Below are positions 51,434 to 59,347 of a stretch of DNA of 64,000 nt, piece after piece. Every line of letters begins with the position of its first letter. The stretch's first letter is position 1. The notes beneath the pieces are model-generated. The model saw only the letters and a program-made list of their open reading frames with translations, made no database searches and was not told the DNA's origin. Origin of the DNA: DASVRA01 sp036388855 (lineage in GTDB: Bacteria; Pseudomonadota; Alphaproteobacteria; Caulobacterales; Caulobacteraceae); contig DASVRA010000035.1 of NCBI GenBank assembly GCA_036388855.1, positions 62,001-126,000 of the forward strand, given 5' to 3'. A program made the position numbers and the translations under genes.

Positions 51434-51646
51434 CTAGTTCATCCTGGGCTTGATGACGCGTTCCAGCGTGTCGATGCATTGCCACTCGTCATACATGCCC
51501 CGGTGGTCTGGAAGCATGACGAAGGTATCGCCGCACCGCGTGCGCCATTCCTCAAACCCTGGGCTGAGCGTCGTAACATATATGCAACCATAGGGGGCAA
51601 AGAAGGCCGCGACCTCTTCGTAGGTCAGCTCTCGGTATGCCAGCAT
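51434..51646 (-). CDS. HicA-like small protein (putative toxin)
   Basis: A 70-residue protein starting MLAYRELTYEEVAAFF. The stretch YGCIYVTTLS, then EEWRTRCGDTFVMLPDH and RGMYDEWQCIDTLERVI is arranged like the double-stranded RNA-binding fold of HicA toxins, where a strand ending in P-x-H is followed by a helix. The classical active-site Gly-Ser-His signature is not seen, so the match is by overall layout only. The gene starts 7 bases after the HicB-like gene stops, consistent with an operon. A longer frame to 51826 overlaps that gene and is discounted. Confidence 0.4.
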   Translation of the reverse strand: MLAYRELTYEEVAAFFAPYGCIYVTTLSPGFEEWRTRCGDTFVMLPDHRGMYDEWQCIDTLERVIKPRMN

Positions 51647-51653
51647 AAGCCGC

Positions 51654-52115
51654 TTACGCGGCGGCCAGTTGGACGACAAACTGTCCTTCGTGGACGTGTC
51701 GGGGCTCGGCCTCGGACGAGTGCTCGGACACGTGCATGTCCACTTCGCGCGGGCTGGTCCGCGCCATGATGTCTTCGAACGGTTCAGCCGCTTCGATGTG
51801 GACGGGATGGAGGCCCCGGCGCTCAAGCAGCAGTTTGATCGCGGGAGCGATGCACTCCCAAACGTGTCCCCGATCCGGGCCGGAGAGCGTCAACCCTGGA
51901 AGGGCCTTGCTGGAAACGCGCAAACCGCCATCCTCCCGATCCTCGAGGATTACGGTGACGACCGTTAGCTTGCCTTTTTCCACGCCCATCTCCACTGCGT
52001 TGCGAGCGCATCCCGCAAACGCCCATGGGCCCGGAATCGGGCCCACCACTACCTTAGGGCGAATCCCTCGAAAGTCAAGGCAGCCCTTGACAACGCACGG
52101 GAATCGAGTCCGCAC
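51654..52115 (-). CDS. HicB-like protein (putative antitoxin)
   Basis: A 153-residue protein from a GTG at 52115 (start uncertain; the frame extends upstream). The centre, VVTVILEDREDGGLRVSSKALPGLTLSG and then HVWECIAPAIKLLLERRGLHP, resembles the HicB antitoxin core, where a strand carrying PGL is followed by a helix that corresponds to ExL-type residues. The C-terminal 40 residues, ending EHSSEAEPRHVHEGQFVVQLAAA, show no DNA-binding domain. It lies 7 bases upstream of the HicA-like gene. Base composition is a little lower in GC than the neighbours. The TA role is an inference. Confidence 0.45.
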   Translation of the reverse strand: MRTRFPCVVKGCLDFRGIRPKVVVGPIPGPWAFAGCARNAVEMGVEKGKLTVVTVILEDREDGGLRVSSKALPGLTLSGPDRGHVWECIAPAIKLLLERRGLHPVHIEAAEPFEDIMARTSPREVDMHVSEHSSEAEPRHVHEGQFVVQLAAA

Positions 52116-52216
52116 GGCTTCGCCCGTAAGCCACGGTTCCCTATGATGTTTGTCTCCTTGGGCGGCGGGGAGGCCGCGGACCGCTGGGCCGCGAAGGCCG
52201 CCCCGGCCGCCCCCGC

Positions 52217-52627
52217 TCAACGCCGCCCGAGCGCCGCCTCGCCTTCCTCGCGCGTGACCGGGACCATGCCGGTGACCGGGCAATGCTGGGTCCCCTGGCC
52301 CGAGAGGTCGCGCACGATCAGGCTGAAGGCTTCCCCGGTGCAGATGGAGGAGCCGCCGCGGTTGTCAATTCCCAGGGTCATGGTGGAGCGCAGCTCCGGG
52401 CACGGCCCCATCAGCTGCAGCCGGTAATAACGCCCGCCGGTCAGGCGCAGCACCACCGCCTCGCGTCCCGCCTCGCGCCAGCTGTTGATCTCGCGCGGGA
52501 AGAAGCAGGCCTGCGCCCCCGGCCCTGGGCCACCAGTCGAAGGAGGCTGCGCGGGCGCCGCCCCCGCAAGGGCAAGCGCGGTGGTGGCGGCGCACAGCGG
52601 CGGCAGGATGTGGAGGGAGATGGGCAT
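52217..52627 (-). CDS. DUF6491-type secreted protein
   Basis: A 136-residue exported protein: signal peptide ILPPLCAATTALALAGAAPA, then CFFPREINSWREAGREAVVLRLTGGRYYRLQLMGPCPEL, the C-F-x-R-x-I-x-x-W pattern of DUF6491, with cysteines at CFF, GPC, ICT and HCP that probably form disulfides. The family is common in Caulobacterales and related groups and has no known function. It is followed in the same direction by mnmC, whose stop is 9 bases from its start, so it may be the second gene of that transcript. Confidence 0.75.
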   Translation of the reverse strand: MPISLHILPPLCAATTALALAGAAPAQPPSTGGPGPGAQACFFPREINSWREAGREAVVLRLTGGRYYRLQLMGPCPELRSTMTLGIDNRGGSSICTGEAFSLIVRDLSGQGTQHCPVTGMVPVTREEGEAALGRR

Positions 52628-52636
52628 GGGCGACTC

Positions 52637-54454
52637 TCAGCTTGGGCCTTGGGCAACGCTCCGGCCCGGCGAACCGGTTCCGGCGGCCAGCCTTTGAGGA
52701 TCGACCGCGGCGGCCAGATGGCGGGGCAGGGGCGAGGTCGCGCCCGCGATCAGCGCCGCCACGTGCTCGCCCAGCACAGGCGCCAAGGTGAAGCCGCGCC
52801 CCCCCAGGCCGCTCAACACGAATAAGCTCGGCGTGATGCCGCCCGCGGCTGGAAGGTGGTCCCGCGCGGCGGCCCGCACGCCGGCGCGGCCCGCGAGCGG
52901 AACGGCGGCCAGCCGCGCCGCCAGCCCCGGCCTCGCCCTGGCCAGCTGCGCGAGGTTCCGCCGATGGTCCTCCTCGCGCACCTCGTCGGAGGCGTCGCCA
53001 CGATCGTGGGTGGCCCCGAACAGCAGCCCCCCCGGCGCGGGGGCGACATAGCCGCCCCAGGCCGCCGCCCGCGCCGCAAGGCCGGGCGCGAAGCTGACCT
53101 GGCCCCGCACGGGCCTCAGGTCGAGCCCGCCCAACAGTGACGTCGCATAACCGGCGCAGAGGCAGACCACGTCGGCCTCCACGATCGTTCGGCCATCCAC
53201 GTCAATCAGCCGCCAACCTCCCCTCTCCCGCTCCAGCCGCCCCACCGCCGCATTGACCAGGTCGGCGGCCGACAGCCAAGCGCGCAGCAGCGGCGCGGGA
53301 TCGACTGTCAGCCCGCCTTCCAGCCACAGCGCTGCGCGCGCCGAGTTTTCGCCCAGCCAGGCCGTCGCCTGCTCCGCGTCGAGCGGCGCCAGTGCGCTCC
53401 CCTCGAACAGGCCGCTCCGGGCAACCTTGTCGAAACGCCCCCGGTCGCGCTCGCCGCTCTCCAGCTGCAGAACGCCTTCGTCCAACACCACCCCCGTAAC
53501 GCCCCGGTAAAGCCCGGCGGCGCGGGCGAAAGCCTGGGCGTGCAGTTGCGCCGCGACTCCGCCGCCAGCGTCGAGTCGCGGGGTGACCAGGACCGAGGGA
53601 TTGCCCGACGCGCCCGCGCCTGGTCCCTCGGCCTCGACCACGACCGCCCGCAGGCCCTCCACCGTCAGTGCCCGCGCCACGCATGCTCCGCCAATGCCGG
53701 CGCCGACGATGGCAACGCGCGGGCCCGGCGACGCGGCTGCCGCGGCCGGCCCAGTCCCCTGCTCGGGTCGGGTGAGGACGGCCTCCAGCCTCTGCTTCTT
53801 GCGTCCGTGGCCGGGACGCTTGCTCACCTCGAAACCGGCGGCGTCCAGCGCGTGGCGAACCGCGCCGGCCACGGTGAAGGTCGCCGCGCGGGCGCCTGGC
53901 GCCGAACGCTCGGCGACCAGGCGCAGCAGCTCGGGCGTCCACATTCCCGGATTGGCCGACGGGGCGAAGCCGTCGAGGAACCAGGCGTCGGCGCGGCCGC
54001 CCCATGCGGCCACCCCCTCGGCCGCCTCGGCGACCGCGAGATCCAGGGTCGCGCCCCACGGCAGGTCGGCGCGGTGAAAGCCGCTGGCGCGGCCGGGCCA
54101 GCGCTCCAGCAGGGCGCCCGCCGCTTCGGCGATCTCCGGGAAGGCGGCCAGCGCCCGCGCCGCCTCGTCTCGCTCCAGGGGGAAGGCCTCCACCGAAAAG
54201 ACGTGCAGCCGCCGCCCCGGCGTCCAGTCCCGCCGCCACAGGTCGAGCAGGGCGGCGATGTTCAGCCCTGTGCCGAACCCGAGCTCACCCACGACGAACC
54301 GCCGCCGGTCCCGCCAGGCGTCGGGCAGGCCGCAGCCCTGCAGGAATACGGCGCGGGTCTCGGCCAGCCCGTCGTCCGGGGAGAAATAGATGTCGCCGAA
54401 CCGCGCGGAACGTGGAGCGCCGCCGCTCCAGTCAATGGGCGAGTGGCCATTCAT
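52637..54454 (-). CDS. mnmC: Bifunctional tRNA-modifying enzyme MnmC
   Basis: Final steps of mnm5s2U34 tRNA wobble modification: an FAD oxidase removes the carboxymethyl group, then a SAM-dependent methyltransferase adds methyl. The 605-residue protein has an N-terminal methyltransferase (about residues 1-230; VGELGFGTGLNIAALLDLW and WFLDGFAPSANPGMWT) and a C-terminal DAO-type oxidoreductase (from VAIVGAGIGGACVARAL, about 250; GLGGRGFTLAPVLGEHVAALI near the end). The domain order (methyltransferase then oxidase) is that of MnmC. It is monocistronic or with the DUF6491 gene. A terminator for the preceding lipoprotein gene lies upstream. Confidence 0.96.
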   Translation of the reverse strand: MNGHSPIDWSGGAPRSARFGDIYFSPDDGLAETRAVFLQGCGLPDAWRDRRRFVVGELGFGTGLNIAALLDLWRRDWTPGRRLHVFSVEAFPLERDEAARALAAFPEIAEAAGALLERWPGRASGFHRADLPWGATLDLAVAEAAEGVAAWGGRADAWFLDGFAPSANPGMWTPELLRLVAERSAPGARAATFTVAGAVRHALDAAGFEVSKRPGHGRKKQRLEAVLTRPEQGTGPAAAAASPGPRVAIVGAGIGGACVARALTVEGLRAVVVEAEGPGAGASGNPSVLVTPRLDAGGGVAAQLHAQAFARAAGLYRGVTGVVLDEGVLQLESGERDRGRFDKVARSGLFEGSALAPLDAEQATAWLGENSARAALWLEGGLTVDPAPLLRAWLSAADLVNAAVGRLERERGGWRLIDVDGRTIVEADVVCLCAGYATSLLGGLDLRPVRGQVSFAPGLAARAAAWGGYVAPAPGGLLFGATHDRGDASDEVREEDHRRNLAQLARARPGLAARLAAVPLAGRAGVRAAARDHLPAAGGITPSLFVLSGLGGRGFTLAPVLGEHVAALIAGATSPLPRHLAAAVDPQRLAAGTGSPGRSVAQGPS

Positions 54455-54465
54455 GGCAGCTCAAA

Positions 54466-54494
54466 CGAAGAAGGGCCGCCCGAGGGCGGCCCTT
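54466..54494 (-). terminator. Rho-independent terminator of the Ala-rich lipoprotein gene
   Basis: AAGGGCCGCC (54471-54480) pairs perfectly with GGCGGCCCTT (54485-54494), loop CGAG; the minus strand then reads CTTCG, so the T-run is short. It lies 26 bases downstream of the lipoprotein stop. Confidence 0.7.
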
Positions 54495-54519
54495 CCCGTA
54501 CACGTCGAAGAGACGTGGA

Positions 54520-54801
54520 TCACATCGACGGGCTGGCGCCGGTGGTCGAAGCGTCGGCGGCGGCGCCGGCGGCGGCGGCGTCGGAAGACGCCATCGCGGC
54601 GCTGGCGGCGGCGTCGGAAGCGGCCATCGAGGCGTCGCCGGCGGCCATGCCGGCGGTGTCGGCCGGAGCCGCGGCGGTGGTGTCGGTGGCCATGGCGGCG
54701 TCCGAAGCGGCGGTCGCGTCACCAGCCGGCTTGTTGCAGGCGGCCACGGACAGGGCGGCCACGGCGGCGCCGGCCATCATGATCTTGGAGATGGTGGTCA
54801 T
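54520..54801 (-). CDS. Ala/Asp-rich lipoprotein
   Basis: A 93-residue lipoprotein: lipobox LSVAAC (Cys22) after a short signal sequence. The mature part is almost entirely Ala, Asp, Ser, Thr, Gly and Met with a loose SDAA/ADAS periodicity (ATAASDAAMATDTTAAAPAD, ASMAASDAAASAAMASSDAA). It has no predicted folded domain and is probably an extended, periplasmic linker-like protein. The small size and low complexity make function unreadable. A terminator follows and motA precedes it on the same strand. Confidence 0.75.
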   Translation of the reverse strand: MTTISKIMMAGAAVAALSVAACNKPAGDATAASDAAMATDTTAAAPADTAGMAAGDASMAASDAAASAAMASSDAAAAGAAADASTTGASPSM

Positions 54802-54906
54802 TGGATGGGATCCCTCTAGAGGTTCAAGTGCCGTCCACGAGGGACGCGTCGCGCGTTATCGCGCGGTTGCGGCCAAGGTTCAAGCGAGAAGTTCACGGAA
54901 GCGTGA

Positions 54907-55776
54907 TCAGGCTTCCGCCGGCGCGGCGCTGAGCGCCTCCTCCAGCTCCAGGAAGCTCGGCTGCGCCTTGGAGGGGATGTCGCCGCGGCCGATCTCCACC
55001 GAGATCTGCGCGGCGTTGCCGTGCAGGTGCGCGACCAGCACCGATTGGATGATGCGGTAGAACTGCGCCTCCTCCTCGACCACGTTCTTCAGCCGCGCCG
55101 CCATCGGCCCCACGAGGCCATAGGCCAGGAACACGCCCAGGAAGGTGCCGACCAGCGCCCCCCCGATCATCGAGCCCAGGATCTCCGGCGGCTCGGTGAT
55201 CGAGCCCATGGTCTTGATCACCCCCAGCACCGCCGCCACGATCCCCAGCGCCGGCAGCGCATCGGCCATGCTCTGCAGCGCGTGGTGGGGCGCCATCACC
55301 TCGTGGTGGTGCTTCTCCAGCTGCTTCTCCATGGCGTCTTCGACCTGGTGGGGGTCCTCCAGGTTCATGGTCATCATCCGCAGCGTGTCGCAGATGAAAT
55401 CCACGGCGAAGTGGTCCTTCATCAGCTTCGGGTAGCGCGAGAAGATCGCGCTCTCGGTCGGCTTCTCGATGTGGGTCTCCAGCGCGATCACGCCCTTGGA
55501 CTTCATCGTCTTGGTCAGCTGGAACAGCAGGCTGAGCAGGTCGCGGTAATCGCCCGCCTTCCACTTCGGCCCGGCGAACACCTTGCCGAAGCCGCCGAGC
55601 GTCGCCTTGATCGTCTGCACGCTGTTGGAGATCAGGAACGCCGCGATCGCCGCGCCCATGATCGCCATCATCTCATGCGGCAGGGCGTGCAGGATCACCG
55701 CGAACTTGCCGCCCGAGATCATGAAGCTGCCGAACACCATGGCGAACAGCACCACGATGCCGATGATCTGAAACAT
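54907..55776 (-). CDS. motA: Flagellar motor stator protein MotA
   Basis: Stator subunit that couples proton flow to flagellar rotation. The 289-residue protein has four transmembrane helices: two near the N-terminus (FQIIGIVVLFAMVFGSFMISG; about 28-50) and a pair near residues 170-225 (ALGIVAAVLGVIKTMGSI, GALVGTFLGVFLAYGLVGP, with the conserved Pro in PALGIVAAVLGV). The cytoplasmic loop RYPKLMKDHFAVDF has the torque-generating charges. motB is not adjacent, which is usual in Caulobacter. It implies a motile stage. Confidence 0.97.
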   Translation of the reverse strand: MFQIIGIVVLFAMVFGSFMISGGKFAVILHALPHEMMAIMGAAIAAFLISNSVQTIKATLGGFGKVFAGPKWKAGDYRDLLSLLFQLTKTMKSKGVIALETHIEKPTESAIFSRYPKLMKDHFAVDFICDTLRMMTMNLEDPHQVEDAMEKQLEKHHHEVMAPHHALQSMADALPALGIVAAVLGVIKTMGSITEPPEILGSMIGGALVGTFLGVFLAYGLVGPMAARLKNVVEEEAQFYRIIQSVLVAHLHGNAAQISVEIGRGDIPSKAQPSFLELEEALSAAPAEA

Positions 55777-55848
55777 GCCCGCGCCCCGAAAAGTCGGGGC
55801 CGACAGTGGCCTGTTAATGCTTAATGCGGGGTGAGTGGGAGGACGCGC

Positions 55849-55925
55849 TGGTAGCTGGGGGCGGGATCGAACCGCCGACCTGTGGGTTATGAATCCACCG
55901 CTCTAACCATCTGAGCTACCCAGCC
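55849..55925 (-). tRNA. tRNA-Met (anticodon CAT)
   Basis: Read on the minus strand from 55925: acceptor GGCTGGG paired with CCCAGCT (G1 with U72), discriminator A and encoded CCA (55849-55851). The D arm is GCTC/GAGC, the anticodon loop TTCATAA gives CAT, and the T loop has TTCGATC. The anticodon stem GTGGA/CCCAC has an A-C mismatch at its base. A normal elongator-type tRNA-Met by layout. Confidence 0.93.
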
Positions 55926-56003
55926 GCGGCCGTGCGCTCCAGCGAGCCGTGGCTTATATGCGGCGCGTCTGGCGGCTTCAAGCAAGCCCACGGGGAGGTT
56001 GGC

Positions 56004-57254
56004 ATGGCGGTTTCGGCGTTCAAGGGTTCGGCCTCCGCGCCGCGGCTGCTGGCGCTCACGGCGGCGGCCACGGCGCTCGCCGCCTGCGGCCAGGGCGCGG
56101 CGCAGGGGAGCGGCCCGGTCGCGCCGGGAGCGGCGGCCGCGTCGCTCGAGACCCGCCGCGCCAACACCCGCTACCAGCCCGCTTTCCCCGGCCAGACCCG
56201 CGCCCCGCTCGCCCGCTCGAACGCCGCCTTCGACACCCAGGTGATCGCCCGCGGCCTCGACCACCCCTGGGCGGTGGAGGTGATGCGCGACGGCCGCATG
56301 CTGGTCACCGAAAAGCCCGGCCGCCTGCGCATCATCAGCCTCGACGGCCGCATGAGCCCGCCGGTCACCGGCCTCCCCGCCGTCTTCGCCGAGAACCAGG
56401 GCGGCCTGCTCGACGTCGCGCTCGGCCCCGACGGCCTGGTCTACTGGAGCTACGCCGAGCGCCGCCCCGACGGCGACGGCACGGCCGTGGCGCGCAGCCG
56501 CCTCGTCGACGGGCCCGCTCCCCGTATGGAAGCCGTCCAGGTGATCTTCCGCATGCAGCCGACGCTGAAGAGCGGCATGCACTTCGGCTCGCGCCTGGTG
56601 TTCGCCCCCGACGGCAAGCTGTTCGTCACCTTGGGCGAGCGCTCGATCCTGCCCGGCCGGGCGCAGGCCCAGCGCCTCGACAGCCACTTCGGCAAAATCG
56701 TCCGCATCAACCCCGACGGCTCGATCCCCTCCGACAACCCCTTCACCGGCCAGGCCGGCGCCCGCCCTGAAATCTGGGTGAAGGGCGTGCGCAACGTCCA
56801 GTCCGCCGCGCTGGACCCCCAGGGCCGTCTATGGGAGGTCGAGCACGGCCCCAAAGGCGGCGACGAGCTGAACCTGATCGAGAAGGGCAAGGACTACGGC
56901 TGGCCCGCCATCTCCTACGGCATCGAATACTCCGGCGGCCCGATCGGCCCCGGCCGCACCCAGGCCCCTGGCATGGAACAGCCGGTCTACTACTGGGACC
57001 CGGTGATCGCGCCCTCCGGCATGGCCTTCTACACCGGCGCCCTGTTCCCCGCCTGGAAAGGCAGCCTGTTCGTCGGCGGCCTCAAGGACAAGCGGCTGAT
57101 CCGCCTCGTCCTCCAGAACGACCGCGTGGTGGGCGAGGAGTGGTTCGACATCGGCCAGCGCGTCCGTGATGTCGTCCAGGGCCCCGACGGCGCCCTCTAC
57201 CTCGTCACCGACGAGGCCGACGGCCGGCTCCTGCGCCTCGCGCCGCGCCGCTGA
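56004..57254 (+). CDS. PQQ-dependent aldose sugar dehydrogenase (lipoprotein)
   Basis: A 416-residue periplasmic enzyme of the soluble glucose dehydrogenase/Asd family that oxidises aldoses with PQQ. A lipobox LAAC (Cys28) anchors it to a membrane. The six-bladed propeller carries VIARGLDHPWAVEVMRDGRMLVTEKPG, the active-site histidine in SGMHFGSRLVFAPDG, VWEV/EHGPKGGDELN (with PQQ/Ca ligands), and PVIAPSGMAFYTG. ATG at 56004 starts MAVSAFKG; the longer frame to 55932 overlaps the tRNA gene. It is followed after 43 bases by uvrC. Its PQQ supply genes are not in the window. Confidence 0.88.
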   Translation: MAVSAFKGSASAPRLLALTAAATALAACGQGAAQGSGPVAPGAAAASLETRRANTRYQPAFPGQTRAPLARSNAAFDTQVIARGLDHPWAVEVMRDGRMLVTEKPGRLRIISLDGRMSPPVTGLPAVFAENQGGLLDVALGPDGLVYWSYAERRPDGDGTAVARSRLVDGPAPRMEAVQVIFRMQPTLKSGMHFGSRLVFAPDGKLFVTLGERSILPGRAQAQRLDSHFGKIVRINPDGSIPSDNPFTGQAGARPEIWVKGVRNVQSAALDPQGRLWEVEHGPKGGDELNLIEKGKDYGWPAISYGIEYSGGPIGPGRTQAPGMEQPVYYWDPVIAPSGMAFYTGALFPAWKGSLFVGGLKDKRLIRLVLQNDRVVGEEWFDIGQRVRDVVQGPDGALYLVTDEADGRLLRLAPRR

Positions 57255-57297
57255 GCGTCTCCAGCCCGGCGGGCGCCGCGCCTATATTGCGGCGCTA

Positions 57298-59163
57298 ATG
57301 ACCGACGCTTCCACCACCGCGCCCCTCTCCGGCGCCCAGCTGATCAAGGACGAGGTGCGCCGCCTGCCCGACGCGCCCGGCGTCTACCGCATGATCGGCG
57401 AGGGCGGCGAGGTTCTCTACGTCGGCAAGGCCCGCTCCCTGAAGAAGCGCGTGGTCCAGTACGCCCAGGGCCGCTTCCACACCCAGCGCATCGCCCACAT
57501 GGTCTCGCTCACGCGCGCGATGGAGTTCGTCTCCACCGAGACCGAGACTCAGGCGCTGCTGCTCGAATCCAACCTGATCAAGCGGCTCAAGCCCCGCTTC
57601 AACGTCGTGCTGCGCGACGACAAATCCTTCGCCGAGATCCTGATCCGGCGCGACCACCGCGCGCCCCAGATCCGCAAGCACCGCGGCGCCCACGCCATCC
57701 CCGGCGACTACTTCGGCCCCTTCGCCTCGACCTGGGCGGTCAACCGCACCGTCTCCATCCTGCAGAAGGCCTTCCTGCTGCGCTCCTGCTCCGACAGCGT
57801 GTTCGAGAGCCGCACCCGCCCCTGCATGCTCCACCAGATCAAGCGCTGCTCGGCCCCTTGCGTCGAAGCCATCGCCGCCCCCGAATACCGGGCCCTGGTC
57901 GAGCAGGCCCACGACTTCATGTGCGGCCGCTCCCGCCCTGTCATGGACCGCCTGTCGCGCGACATGCAGGCGGCGTCGGACGCCATGGAATTCGAGACCG
58001 CCGCGCGCCTGCGCGACCGCATCCGCGCGCTCTCGGCCATCTCCATGGAGCAGTCGATCAACCCGGAGACCGTGGTCGAGGCCGACGTCTTCGCCCTGCA
58101 CAGCGAGGGCGGCCAGGCTTGCGTGCAGGTGTTCTTCTTCCGCGCCGGCCAGAACTGGGGCAACCGCGCCTACTTCCCCCGCGTGGACCGCGCCGACACC
58201 GACCCCGAGATCCTCGACGCCTTCCTCGGCCAGTTCTACGAGGACAAGCCCGTCCCCCGCCTGCTCCTGCTCTCGCACGAGGTCCCCAACCAGGCCCTGC
58301 TGGCCGAGGCCTTCTGCATCCGGTCCGGCCGCAAGGTGGAGATCACCAAGCCCCAGCGCGGCGAGAAATGCCGCCTGGTCGAGCACGCCATGGTGAACGC
58401 CCGCGAGGCGCTAGGCCGCAAGATGGCCGAGAGCTCGGCCCAGTCCAAGCTGCTCGCCGCCGTCGCCGAGGGCTTCGGCCTGGAGGCCCCGCCCGAGCGG
58501 ATCGAGGTCTACGACAACTCCCACGTGATGGGCACCAACGCCGTCGGCGCCATGGTCGTGGCCGGCCCCGAGGGCTTCCAGAAGAGTCAGTACCGCAAGT
58601 TCAACATCCGCTCGGCCGAGCTCACCCCCGGCGACGACTACGGGATGATGCGCGAGGTGCTGCGCCGCCGCTTCGGCCGCCTGGTCAAGGAAGAGGAGGA
58701 GGGCGCCGACCCCGTCCGCCCCGACCTGGTGCTGATCGACGGCGGCGCCGGCCAGCTGGCCGCGGCCACCGAGGCTCTGGCCGAGCTCGGCGTCGACGAC
58801 ATCGCCGTCGCCGGCGTCGCCAAGGGCCCCGACCGCGACGCGGGCCTGGAGCGCTTCTTCATGCCGGGCAAGCCGCCCTTCATGTTCGAGCCCAAGTCGC
58901 CCGTCCTCTACTACCTCCAGCGCCTGCGCGACGAGGCCCACCGCTTCGCTATCGGCAGCCACCGCGTGCGCCGCACGATGGAGATGAAGAAGAACCCGCT
59001 CGACGAGATCGAGGGCGTGGGCCCGGGCAGGAAGCGCGCCCTGCTGCACGCGTTCGGCAGTGCGCGGGGGGTCAGCCGCGCGTCGGCGGCGGACCTGGCG
59101 AAGGTGGAGGGGGTCTCAGCGGCGCTGGCGCAGCGAGTGTATGATTATTTCCATAGGAGTTGA
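57298..59163 (+). CDS. uvrC: Excinuclease ABC subunit C
   Basis: Makes both incisions in nucleotide excision repair with UvrAB. The 621-residue protein has the N-terminal GIY-YIG nuclease (PGVYRMIGEGGEVLYVGKARSLKKRV, about residues 25-50), a cysteine cluster (RSCSDSVF...RPCMLHQIKRCSAPC), the UVR helix that binds UvrB (RLSRDMQAASDAMEFETAARLRDRI, about 215-240), the RNase H-like endonuclease core (IEVYDNSHVMGTNAVGAMV and LVLIDGGAGQL) and a C-terminal tandem HhH (IEGVGPGRKRALLHAFG). Length is standard. It ends at the start of a lower-GC island. Confidence 0.97.
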   Translation: MTDASTTAPLSGAQLIKDEVRRLPDAPGVYRMIGEGGEVLYVGKARSLKKRVVQYAQGRFHTQRIAHMVSLTRAMEFVSTETETQALLLESNLIKRLKPRFNVVLRDDKSFAEILIRRDHRAPQIRKHRGAHAIPGDYFGPFASTWAVNRTVSILQKAFLLRSCSDSVFESRTRPCMLHQIKRCSAPCVEAIAAPEYRALVEQAHDFMCGRSRPVMDRLSRDMQAASDAMEFETAARLRDRIRALSAISMEQSINPETVVEADVFALHSEGGQACVQVFFFRAGQNWGNRAYFPRVDRADTDPEILDAFLGQFYEDKPVPRLLLLSHEVPNQALLAEAFCIRSGRKVEITKPQRGEKCRLVEHAMVNAREALGRKMAESSAQSKLLAAVAEGFGLEAPPERIEVYDNSHVMGTNAVGAMVVAGPEGFQKSQYRKFNIRSAELTPGDDYGMMREVLRRRFGRLVKEEEEGADPVRPDLVLIDGGAGQLAAATEALAELGVDDIAVAGVAKGPDRDAGLERFFMPGKPPFMFEPKSPVLYYLQRLRDEAHRFAIGSHRVRRTMEMKKNPLDEIEGVGPGRKRALLHAFGSARGVSRASAADLAKVEGVSAALAQRVYDYFHRS

Positions 59164-59347
59164 ATGCACTACCTCGTGCCGCAGATCGAAGTGGCCGCTC
59201 TAACGGGACCTACGCGACCTGCTCCGTGACCTGGATGAGTCCGCCTGATCTAACCCGTCCTGCGAGGCAGGCGCTGGAGCGGCCGTTCCTCGACGAGGCA
59301 TCCGACGTTCTTGCTTTGATCCAGTTTTCTCGGCAGAGTCATGAACC

